Below are positions 1 to 7,978 of a DNA stretch of 8,829 bases, piece by piece. Positions within the stretch are counted from its first letter, which is position 1; each line of letters begins with the position of its first letter. Source of the DNA: Methyloglobulus sp. Lineage in GTDB: Bacteria > Pseudomonadota > Gammaproteobacteria > Methylococcales > Methylomonadaceae. Location of the stretch: assembly GCA_013140405.1 (NCBI GenBank), contig JABFSV010000331.1, positions 1 through 8,829 of the forward strand, written 5' to 3'. A program made the translations under genes and the position numbers. Below the pieces are notes generated by a model that was not told the origin of the DNA, made no database searches, and saw only the letters and a program-made list of their open reading frames with translations.

Positions 1-1998
1 TTGCGCCATGCCAAGGAGCTTGCCGAGACCGCCAACGCCGCCAAGTCCCAGTTCCTTGCCAACATGAGCCACGAGATCCGCACCCCAATGAACGGGGTGC
101 TGGGCATGGCCGAGCTGCTGCTCGACACCCACCTGACCGCCACCCAGCGCCGCTTTGCCACCACCGTGCACCGTTCCGGCGAGTCCCTGCTGTCCATCAT
201 CAACGACATCCTGGACTTCTCCAAGATCGAGGCCGGGCGCTTCGAGCTGGAAAGCCTGGACTTCAACCTGCACAAGACCGTCGAGGACATCGTCGAGCTG
301 TTCGCCGAACGGGCGCACAGCAAGAACCTGGAGATCAGCCACCGCATCGCGCCCGGCGTGCCCGAGGCCGTCAACGGCGACCCCATCCGCATCCGCCAAG
401 TCCTCGGCAACCTGGTCGGCAACGCCGTCAAGTTCACCGGCCACGGCGAAGTCGTGGTCGATGTCAGCCTGGATCGGCAGCCTGATGGGGATTCCGAGGC
501 AGGCCCCGCCCTGCCCCGCATCCGCTTTGACATCCGCGACACCGGCATAGGCATCAGCGAAGAAGCCCTGCCCCGCCTGTTCCAGGCCTTCTCCCAGGCC
601 GACGGCTCCACCACCCGCCGGTTTGGCGGCACCGGGCTGGGGCTGGTGATTTCCAAGCAACTGGCGGAAATCATGCACGGCGAGATCAGCGTCAAGACCC
701 GCCCCGGGCAAGGCACCACCTTCAGCTTCACCCTGCCGCTTGCGCCTTCCAGCCACGCAGTCCCCGCCCAAAACCCACGGGCTTCCGAGCTGGCTGGGAA
801 GAAACTGTTGGTCGTCGAGGACAACGACACCAACCGCGACATCCTGCAAAACCATGCGCTGGCCTGGGGCATGTCGGTCGATGCCGTGCCCAGCGCCTTG
901 TCGGCGCTGGACTTGCTCAGGGGCTCGGCGCACCAGCAGCCACCCTACGACCTGGCCATCATCGACATGAAAATGGCCGGCATGAACGGCCTCGAACTCG
1001 GGCAGCGCATCAAGGCCGACCCCCTGCTGGCGCAAATACCCCTGGTCATGGTCACCTCCACCCTGTTCAAGGACGAGGCCGCCGTCGCCAAAAAGACCGG
1101 CTTCGCCGCCTACCTGATAAAGCCGATCCGCAAGGCCGACCTGCACCAATGCTTGCTGAACGCGCTGGCACCGGACTCTGCCTTAGTTGCCGCCGCCCAG
1201 CCCGACCCTGCCCGCACCGTGTCCACAGCCATCGCCGCACACATCCTGCTGGCCGAGGACAACCCAGTCAACCAGGAAGTCACCGTGTACATGCTGCAAG
1301 GCTTCGGCTGCACGGTGGACATAGCCCACAATGGCTGGGAAGCGCTCCAGGCCGCCGAACAAAAGGCCTATGACTTGGTGCTGATGGACTGCATGATGCC
1401 GGACATGGACGGCTACGAGGCCACGGCGGAAATCAGGCGGCGGCAGGCGGCCGGGGTTGTGCCGCACTTCCCTATCGTTGCCCTGACCGCCAACGCGATT
1501 GAAGGCGACCGCGAAAAATGCCTGGTCGCCGGCATGGACGACTACTTGTCCAAGCCGTTCAAGGCCGAAGCCCTGCTGCGCATGGTCAAGTCATGGGTGA
1601 AACCTGCCCCGGCCGTGGCCGCCGAGGCAGCCAAGCCGCCCAATGCGGCGGAGTTGGCCATCGACCACACTGCCCTGGAAACCATCCGCAACCTCGACCC
1701 GGGCGGCGGCAATGACTTGCTGCGGCGCATCATTGGCCTCTACCTGGGCAATGCCGACACGCTGTTGGAAGCCCTGGAGCAGGCCTGGGGCGCGGGCGAC
1801 CTTGGTGCCATCCGCGCCGCCGCCCACACCTTGAAGTCCAGCAGCAACCAAGTGGGCGCGCACGGGCTGGCCGAACTGTGCCGCGAAGTGGAAAACGAGG
1901 CGCGGAACCACCGCCATGACGCGTCCGGCACGGCCCTGTCGCGCATCAGGCAAGAACTCGCCAACGCCCGTAAGGCATTGGGCGCTTATCTTGGGTAG
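1..1998 (+). CDS. Hybrid sensor histidine kinase, C-terminal part (HisKA-HATPase-REC-REC-HPt), partial at left edge
   Basis: This is the cytoplasmic signalling half of a hybrid sensor kinase with BarA/ArcB-like phosphorelay logic. Visible residues run 1-665 and end at a TAG. The HisKA box [11 protein letters not shown] carries the phospho-accepting His24. The ATPase domain has an N box (Asn137/Asn141), DTGIGI (Asp180) and GGTGLGL (209-215). The first receiver (about 267-390) has Glu273/Asp274, Asp322 as phospho-acceptor and Lys374. The second (about 413-533) has Glu419/Asp420, Asp463, Thr496 and Lys518. The terminal HPt domain has His609 in AAHTLKSSS. All relay residues are present. Base 1 is a TTG, but the frame is open at the edge and begins in the coiled-coil linker before HisKA, so the true start and any PAS or membrane sensor lie upstream. 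Its signal is therefore unknown. The next gene is a response regulator and its likely partner. It looks more GC-rich than the rest of the window. Confidence 0.95.
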   Translation: MRHAKELAETANAAKSQFLANMSHEIRTPMNGVLGMAELLLDTHLTATQRRFATTVHRSGESLLSIINDILDFSKIEAGRFELESLDFNLHKTVEDIVELFAERAHSKNLEISHRIAPGVPEAVNGDPIRIRQVLGNLVGNAVKFTGHGEVVVDVSLDRQPDGDSEAGPALPRIRFDIRDTGIGISEEALPRLFQAFSQADGSTTRRFGGTGLGLVISKQLAEIMHGEISVKTRPGQGTTFSFTLPLAPSSHAVPAQNPRASELAGKKLLVVEDNDTNRDILQNHALAWGMSVDAVPSALSALDLLRGSAHQQPPYDLAIIDMKMAGMNGLELGQRIKADPLLAQIPLVMVTSTLFKDEAAVAKKTGFAAYLIKPIRKADLHQCLLNALAPDSALVAAAQPDPARTVSTAIAAHILLAEDNPVNQEVTVYMLQGFGCTVDIAHNGWEALQAAEQKAYDLVLMDCMMPDMDGYEATAEIRRRQAAGVVPHFPIVALTANAIEGDREKCLVAGMDDYLSKPFKAEALLRMVKSWVKPAPAVAAEAAKPPNAAELAIDHTALETIRNLDPGGGNDLLRRIIGLYLGNADTLLEALEQAWGAGDLGAIRAAAHTLKSSSNQVGAHGLAELCREVENEARNHRHDASGTALSRIRQELANARKALGAYLG

Positions 1999-2017
1999 CC
2001 CTTTACTTATTTGATTC

Positions 2018-2023
2018 AGGAAG
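2018..2023 (+). promoter_or_regulatory. Shine-Dalgarno site AGGAAG
   Basis: AGGAAG lies 8 bases before the ATG at 2032. This decides the start of the REC-GGDEF-EAL gene in favour of that ATG over the in-frame TTG at 2011, which would overlap this site and add seven residues before the receiver domain. Confidence 0.7.
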
Positions 2024-2031
2024 TCATTTCA

Positions 2032-3789
2032 ATGCAAGACCAACCCCGCATTATTGTCATTGATGACGATCCCTTGATCCGCCTGCTGGTCGGCAAGGCG
2101 CTCCAGGCGGTCGGGCTGCAAACGACCGAAACCGCCAGTGCCGAGGAAGGCTTGGCGTTATTCGCAAGATGCGGCGCAGATGCAGTCTTGTTGGATGTGA
2201 TGATGCCCGGCGGGATGGATGGCTTTGCGGCATGCGCCCTGCTTAGGCAATTGCCGGAAGGCCAACATATCCCAGTGCTGATGATGACTGGGTTGGAGGA
2301 CTTGGAATCGATCAACCACGCTTTTGAGTCTGGTGCAACCGACTTTATCACCAAGCCGATCAACATCCCTCTATTGGGACACCGTGTCCGCTACATGCTC
2401 AGGGCCAGCCACACCACCCAATGCCTACTGGAAAGTGAGCAACGCCTGCACCGGATGGCTTATTTTGATAGCCTAACCGACCTGCCGAACCGACAGTTTT
2501 TCCGGGAACACTTGCAACGCATCATCGCCTTGGCACATCGGCAAAAGCTGAAGCTGGCGGTGCTGTTTTTGGATCTTGACGGCTTTAAACGCATCAACGA
2601 CACCTTGGGACACCATCTGGGCGACCAAGTTCTCCAAGAGACAGGCGAGCGCCTACGCAAAAGCCTGCGTGCCAGCGATGCGCTGATTCGCACCGGCGCG
2701 ACCCAGGATGGGGATACGCTGGCGCGGTTGGGCGGCGACGAGTTCACCGTGCTGTTGTCGATGATCGAACGTGACGAAGATGCCGCCTCGGTCGCGGAAC
2801 GGATACGCATCAGCCTGGCGCAAGCGTTCAATTTTGACGACCACGAGCTGTACACGACTACCAGCATCGGCATCGCCATTTTTCCCGACGACGGCGCGAC
2901 AGCGGAAGAGTTACTGAAAAACGCCGATTTGGCGATGTATTACGCAAAGCGCGAGGGCGGCAACAAGTATCGGTATTTCTCCACCAAGATGACCGACGCA
3001 GCCTTACGCCGGCTGGCCTTGGAAAACAACCTCCGCAAGGCCGCCGGGCATGGCGAGCTGGAACTGTATTACCAGCCCCAGCTTGACCTTGTGACCGGCA
3101 CGTTTTGCGGGGTTGAGGCATTGCTGCGCTGGGATAGCGTGGAACTGGGGTGCATCCCCCCGGCGGAGTTCATTCCGTTGGCGGAGGAAGCGGGGCTGAT
3201 CGCCGCCATTGGCGAGTGGGTGCTGCGCCAGGCGTGCCAACAGGCAAAGGCTTGGTTCACCGACGATATGCCCCTGGCGCGGATGGCGGTTAACGTCTCG
3301 ACGGTGCAGTTGCTGCACAAGGGCTTCTACGCGATGGTGACGGGGATATTGGCGGAGACCAGGCTTGACCCCCATGTGCTGGAGTTGGAGATAACCGAGA
3401 GCGCATTGGTCTGCGACGAAGCCAGCGTGATGGGAGCCTTGTCCGCCCTCAAGCAAATCGGTGTGCAACTGGCGATAGACGATTTTGGGATGGGTTATTC
3501 CAGCCTGAGCCGGCTCAAGAGCTTCCCCATCGACCGCCTCAAGGTAGACCAGAGCTTTGTCCACAACATCGAACAAGACCCCGAAAACGCCGCCATCGCG
3601 ACCGCCATCATCGCCATGGCCAAAAGCCTCGGCATGAAGGTAACCGCCGAGGGTGTGGAAACCGATGCCCAACTCGCCTTCCTCAAGGACAGGAAATGCG
3701 ACGAAGCCCAGGGCTTCCTCCTCGCTAAACCTATGCCAGCTATTGAAATCAGGGAGTTTCTTTTAAACCAGTTAATTTCCACGGAATAG
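2032..3789 (+). CDS. Response regulator with REC, GGDEF and EAL domains (cyclic-di-GMP turnover)
   Basis: This 585-residue protein couples phosphorylation to synthesis and/or breakdown of cyclic-di-GMP. The REC domain (about 5-125) has the acidic cluster DDD (11-13), phospho-acceptor Asp55 in LLDVMMPGG, Thr86 and Lys108. The GGDEF domain (about 140-300) has FLDLDGFKRIND (metal binding) and an intact GGDEF at 234-238. The EAL domain (about 320-580) has EAL at 362-364, EITES, DDFG (483-486), a KVDQSF stretch, AEGVET and a CDEAQGF stretch, so the phosphodiesterase metal and catalytic residues look complete. Both activities are therefore possible, and which dominates cannot be read from sequence. 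The usual inhibitory RxxD five residues before GGDEF is displaced: RASD sits at 213-216, with 17 residues between it and GGDEF. There is no signal peptide or membrane segment, so it is cytoplasmic. It lies 33 bases after the hybrid kinase and is probably co-transcribed with it; the kinase HPt domain could phosphorylate Asp55. Confidence 0.95.
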   Translation: MQDQPRIIVIDDDPLIRLLVGKALQAVGLQTTETASAEEGLALFARCGADAVLLDVMMPGGMDGFAACALLRQLPEGQHIPVLMMTGLEDLESINHAFESGATDFITKPINIPLLGHRVRYMLRASHTTQCLLESEQRLHRMAYFDSLTDLPNRQFFREHLQRIIALAHRQKLKLAVLFLDLDGFKRINDTLGHHLGDQVLQETGERLRKSLRASDALIRTGATQDGDTLARLGGDEFTVLLSMIERDEDAASVAERIRISLAQAFNFDDHELYTTTSIGIAIFPDDGATAEELLKNADLAMYYAKREGGNKYRYFSTKMTDAALRRLALENNLRKAAGHGELELYYQPQLDLVTGTFCGVEALLRWDSVELGCIPPAEFIPLAEEAGLIAAIGEWVLRQACQQAKAWFTDDMPLARMAVNVSTVQLLHKGFYAMVTGILAETRLDPHVLELEITESALVCDEASVMGALSALKQIGVQLAIDDFGMGYSSLSRLKSFPIDRLKVDQSFVHNIEQDPENAAIATAIIAMAKSLGMKVTAEGVETDAQLAFLKDRKCDEAQGFLLAKPMPAIEIREFLLNQLISTE

Positions 3790-3813
3790 ATCCTTAACCG
3801 CTTAGATTAAGGA

Positions 3814-3814
<1 letters not shown>
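3790..3814. terminator. Inverted repeat between convergent genes, candidate bidirectional terminator
   Basis: ATCCTTAA (3790-3797) and TTAAGGAT (3807-3814) are perfect 8-base complements around a 9-base loop. The repeat begins just after the TAG of the REC-GGDEF-EAL gene and its last base is the first base of the dapE stop (TTA on the + strand). The position between converging genes suits a shared terminator. However, the stem is AT-rich and no clear T-run follows on either strand, so the function is an inference. Confidence 0.45.
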
Positions 3815-5282
<1,468 letters not shown>

Positions 5283-5284
5283 AA

Positions 5285-5527
5285 CTACAACTGGCTATTC
5301 AACAATTCATCAATACTTGGCAGTTCTTTGTCAGCCTTACAGCGGATTTTATAAAGATCGACGAACTCCATAAAGGCTTGCTGTAAGTCTTCGAGAATCT
5401 CCTCCTCGTTTTCCCGCTCATCTTCCGGAACCTCGCTTGATTCCAAATACTCTTGTTGCAGGGCGATTTCGCTGTTAAGGGCGAGGGTCGCGTAGATGAT
5501 GGCATTGTTGGATATGTTTTCGCTCAT
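5285..5527 (-). CDS. Small acidic protein of unknown function
   Basis: This 80-residue reading frame fills the gap between the DUF3037 gene and yffB and ends two bases before yffB. I do not recognise the family. The product is strongly acidic, with a Glu/Asp-rich centre (SSEVPEDERENEEEILEDLQ) flanked by segments that look helical, so it is probably a small soluble helical protein. There is no signal peptide or membrane segment. The ATG at 5527 is preferred over an in-frame TTG at 5560, because the extra 11 residues look non-conserved and the TTG coincides with a possible -35 box. Tight spacing with yffB supports it being a real gene of the dap operon. Confidence 0.72.
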   Translation of the reverse strand: MSENISNNAIIYATLALNSEIALQQEYLESSEVPEDERENEEEILEDLQQAFMEFVDLYKIRCKADKELPSIDELLNSQL

Positions 5528-5531
5528 AAAA

Positions 5532-5560
5532 TTGATAGGTAGTGTGTGAGTGGATGTCAA
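5532..5560 (-). promoter_or_regulatory. Candidate sigma-70 promoter before the small acidic gene
   Basis: On the minus strand TTGACA (5560-5555, a perfect -35 match) is followed after 17 bases by TATCAA (5537-5532, a 4/6 match to -10). Only four bases separate the -10 element from the ATG at 5527, so a transcript from here would begin at or within a few bases of that codon and be essentially leaderless for the small gene, while serving yffB and dapE normally. It is a motif match only. Confidence 0.4.
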
Positions 5561-5587
5561 AGCCCCAACTGTTTTTTGGATGTGTTT

Positions 5588-6406
5588 TTAACGAATAAGG
5601 TGTTTTGCAGTGTCCGTTATTTTTTCCGGTTGAGTTATAGGTATCATTAATATTCCTGCTTCTTCGATTTGTTTGCTAATATCACTAAATGCTTCAAATA
5701 AAACACCTTGCTTTGTTTCAGGAGGGCGATAAACAAACATGACTTTATCAGGCTTAATAAAACCATAACGATCCAATTGTTGTACTTTACCTAGCCAGGA
5801 TAAACCGTGCTCAATGAGTTTATTAGAGTCAGGATGGGTGAAATGGATAGGCTTGATAGCAGTTTGTTTTTGTTGGTTTACAAAAGGCAAGCGCACACTG
5901 TACCTGTTTTCATCACCTAACATGCCGTCCTTAAAGGTTTCTATCATATTCTGTTCATTCAACAGAGTACGTACTCGTTTTCTCATTTCCTCTTCGTGTT
6001 CTTCTTTATGTGCAAAGCTGTGTTGAACATAATGCTCGAATAAGTCTTCAACTGTTTTAGGTAAGTCAATGCTAAATAAAACACGATTTTGACTAAAACG
6101 AATAATACCTTCGCGAGGTCGAATCAGTTCGTCATACAAATTGACTGAAACCTTTGGTGGTTGTTTCACCAATTCTTGAATTCGCTCCAGTTCAGCGCGA
6201 ATAATGTGAATGGTTTCAGTATAAAGCTCTTTTTTCAGTGGCTTAAAGAACTCGGTAATTCGACGGCATTCTTTGGCGCCAAGTAATTTGAACAATAGTT
6301 GATTAGAATTTGGTACATAAAGGACTATTCCAATATTGGCAAACTCTCCTGTTTCAACAAAGGGTTGAAAGCAAATAATGCTGTATTTACAAACCTGTCT
6401 GTTCAT
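5588..6406 (-). CDS. DUF3037 family protein
   Basis: This is a 272-residue protein when started at the ATG at 6406. That start forms an ATGA overlap (6403-6406) with the end of the HipA-like kinase gene; an in-frame TTG at 6421 is the less likely alternative. The N-terminus CKYSIICFQPFVETGEFANI followed by GIVLYVP is the hallmark I associate with DUF3037 (pattern YSIIxFxP...GEFxNIGVxL). The middle is rich in charged helical sequence (EEHEEEMRKRVR), and a C-terminal part (about 195-272) ends in ILMIPITQPEKI. It is soluble and has no recognised catalytic motif. Biochemical function is unknown. My recollection, which I cannot check here, is that DUF3037 genes often sit next to HipA-like kinase genes, as this one does. 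The gene is AT-rich compared with dapD and lies inside the lysine cluster, suggesting insertion as part of a two-gene cassette. Confidence 0.85.
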   Translation of the reverse strand: MNRQVCKYSIICFQPFVETGEFANIGIVLYVPNSNQLLFKLLGAKECRRITEFFKPLKKELYTETIHIIRAELERIQELVKQPPKVSVNLYDELIRPREGIIRFSQNRVLFSIDLPKTVEDLFEHYVQHSFAHKEEHEEEMRKRVRTLLNEQNMIETFKDGMLGDENRYSVRLPFVNQQKQTAIKPIHFTHPDSNKLIEHGLSWLGKVQQLDRYGFIKPDKVMFVYRPPETKQGVLFEAFSDISKQIEEAGILMIPITQPEKITDTAKHLIR

Positions 6407-7131
6407 AGTAGTTTTGACCAAATATTACCCTGAACTTCTTCGCCAAGTCGGTTCAAGGTTGTTTCAAAATCAAAGAGTTTCGTTTCCTCGTTATCTTCTT
6501 TCCATTCGCTGGGTATTTTACCCCAACACTCTGCCCAACTTTTAAGGCTTTCTTGTAGCTTTGATTCAATACGTTGTTTTTCAAGTGAATCTAATTGATA
6601 GCTATTGAATTGTAGCCGAAAGGCATGTGTTTCCCAAAAAAGCTTTAGGTTAAAATCTGGATCAAAAGCTAAATTATGGTCAATTATGTGAAGTTTAGAA
6701 TAACTACTTTGCCACAATAAATTTGGATTTCCACCCTTATCTGTTAGCACCCGATCTTCATTTTGAATCCAAAGATCAAACAATAAAATATCTCTTTGCA
6801 AAGATGGATTTACTTGTTTCAGCATCTCATATTTGAATTCGGTGACTGAATCAATACACTCAGAAGCAAAAACGTAACCCGAGCCCAAACATTCAAGGGC
6901 ATTTTGACCGTGAGCTTTGGCTAATACTTCATCCAAGTACGCGACTTGAAATGCAGGGATAGGCAAACCAAGTCTATGAGCCAAGCTACCAGCAATAAAC
7001 TCTTTCATTAAGCCTGAGGCAGTGGCAGCACGACCTTTCACATAATAGTTCTTATTATCAGAAGCTTTGCAAAGGAATGGAGTTGTTCGTCCTTGAACGG
7101 CAGGTTCTATGATTTCATAGATTTCTAACAT
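6403..7131 (-). CDS. HipA-like stand-alone kinase domain protein
   Basis: This 242-residue protein resembles the stand-alone HipA-like kinases (the Pfam HipA_2 type), not full-length HipA. A glycine-containing loop (GRTTPFL, 14-20) is followed by YYVKG with Lys32 as the expected ATP-binding lysine, then Glu45 in LMKEF. The catalytic segment reads WIQNEDR with Asp126, then GGNPNLLW with Asn137, and a metal-binding IIDHNLAF with Asp151. The active site therefore appears intact. The canonical HipA N-terminal subdomain is missing and there is no HipB-type DNA-binding gene beside it. HipA proteins phosphorylate serine or threonine of proteins (glutamyl-tRNA synthetase for E. coli HipA), but the target here is unknown. 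It starts 18 bases after the dapD stop and overlaps the DUF3037 gene by four bases. The region is visibly AT-richer than dapD. It could be a toxin, a defence component or a regulatory kinase. Confidence 0.85.
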   Translation of the reverse strand: MLEIYEIIEPAVQGRTTPFLCKASDNKNYYVKGRAATASGLMKEFIAGSLAHRLGLPIPAFQVAYLDEVLAKAHGQNALECLGSGYVFASECIDSVTEFKYEMLKQVNPSLQRDILLFDLWIQNEDRVLTDKGGNPNLLWQSSYSKLHIIDHNLAFDPDFNLKLFWETHAFRLQFNSYQLDSLEKQRIESKLQESLKSWAECWGKIPSEWKEDNEETKLFDFETTLNRLGEEVQGNIWSKLL

Positions 7132-7134
7132 ATT

Positions 7135-7139
7135 CCCTT
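7135..7139 (-). promoter_or_regulatory. Shine-Dalgarno-like AAGGG before the HipA-like gene
   Basis: On the minus strand AAGGG lies three bases before the ATG at 7131. The spacing is short, but it supports the start. It is embedded in a perfect 8-base palindrome CCTTAAGG (7136-7143) in the 18-base gap after dapD. There is no room for a separate promoter in the gap, so the gene probably depends on dap transcription or on promoters inside dapD. Confidence 0.4.
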
Positions 7140-7149
7140 AAGGAGTCAC

Positions 7150-7968
7150 TTAATCCCGCAACAATTCATTAATCCCAGTTTTGCTGCGCGTCCGTTCATC
7201 TACCTGCTTGATTATCACCGCGCAATACAGGCTGTACTTACCGTCGGAAGAAGGCAAGTTGCCGGAGACGACAACCGAGCCAGCGGGGATGCGTCCGTAA
7301 GTGACTTCGCCCGTCATACGGTTGTATATTTTAGTGCTTTGGCCAATGTAAACACCCATTGAGATGACACAGCCATCTTCGACTATCACGCCTTCAACAA
7401 CTTCCGAACGCGCGCCGATGAAGCAATTGTCGCCGATGATGGTAGGGCCTGCTTGCAAAGGTTCCAACACGCCACCGATACCGACACCGCCAGAAAGGTG
7501 GACATTTTTGCCGATTTGGGCGCAAGAACCGACCGTCACCCAGGTGTCCACCATCGTGCCGCTGTCCACATACGCGCCGATGTTAACGTAAGAGGGCATT
7601 AAGATCGCACCGGGGGCAATATAAGAACCACGACGGGCGACCGCGTTAGGCACGACCCGCACACCAGCATTGGCGAAATCTTCTTCTGAGTAATTAGAAT
7701 ATTTGCATTCGACCTTATCATAATAACGGGTGTTGCCGCCATCCATCAGGCGATTTTCGTTGATGCGGAATGACAGTAGCACAGCTTTTTTCAACCATTG
7801 GTTAGTTACCCAATCGCCGTTGATTTTTTCTGCGACACGGGCTTTGCCTGTGTCGAGCAAGGTCAGGGCTTCGTTTACAGCATTGCGGACTTCTGCTGTG
7901 GCATTGGTCGGCGTGATGTCAGCACGTTGTTCAAAGGCGTTGTTGATGATGTTTTCTAGTTGAGTCAT
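7150..7968 (-). CDS. dapD: 2,3,4,5-tetrahydropyridine-2,6-dicarboxylate N-succinyltransferase DapD
   Basis: This 272-residue enzyme transfers succinyl from succinyl-CoA to tetrahydrodipicolinate, the first step of the succinylase branch of lysine/diaminopimelate synthesis. It is almost the length of E. coli DapD (274) and reads as a close homologue throughout. The N-terminal helical part includes [21 protein letters not shown] central left-handed beta-helix follows, with hexapeptide repeats such as [20 protein letters not shown] and [14 protein letters not shown]. The C-terminus has [15 protein letters not shown]. Asp141 and Glu189, reported as important in mycobacterial DapD, are present. 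Family members are cytoplasmic trimers. The ATG at 7968 lies ten bases after the dapC stop, with only a weak Shine-Dalgarno. It is followed by the HipA-like cassette, where the next lysine-cluster gene would be expected. Confidence 0.98.
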   Translation of the reverse strand: MTQLENIINNAFEQRADITPTNATAEVRNAVNEALTLLDTGKARVAEKINGDWVTNQWLKKAVLLSFRINENRLMDGGNTRYYDKVECKYSNYSEEDFANAGVRVVPNAVARRGSYIAPGAILMPSYVNIGAYVDSGTMVDTWVTVGSCAQIGKNVHLSGGVGIGGVLEPLQAGPTIIGDNCFIGARSEVVEGVIVEDGCVISMGVYIGQSTKIYNRMTGEVTYGRIPAGSVVVSGNLPSSDGKYSLYCAVIIKQVDERTRSKTGINELLRD

Positions 7969-7978
7969 GTTGTTATTT

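Noticed and set aside
1183..1953. Overlapping minus-strand frames (94 and 120 codons) opposite the kinase receiver and HPt domains
   Set aside because: Typical spurious frames of GC-rich coding DNA; the plus-strand frame has complete domains throughout.
2011..2031. TTG start seven codons earlier for the REC-GGDEF-EAL gene
   Set aside because: The AGGAAG at 2018-2023 is correctly spaced for the ATG at 2032, and the extra residues precede the receiver fold without similarity.
3004..3672. 222-codon open frame on the minus strand opposite the EAL region
   Set aside because: It lies wholly antisense to a well-conserved EAL domain, its protein has no recognisable family and a low-complexity look, and no start signal supports it.
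5535..5587. Rho-independent terminator after the DUF3037 gene
   Set aside because: Only a four-base CCAA/TTGG stem is visible, with no GC-rich stem followed by a T-run.
6407..6421. TTG start giving the DUF3037 protein five more residues
   Set aside because: The ATG at 6406 makes a standard four-base overlap with the upstream stop, and the family N-terminus starts right after it.
6403..7131. Classical hipBA toxin-antitoxin locus
   Set aside because: No HTH HipB-like gene is present and the kinase is too short, lacking the HipA N-terminal subdomain.
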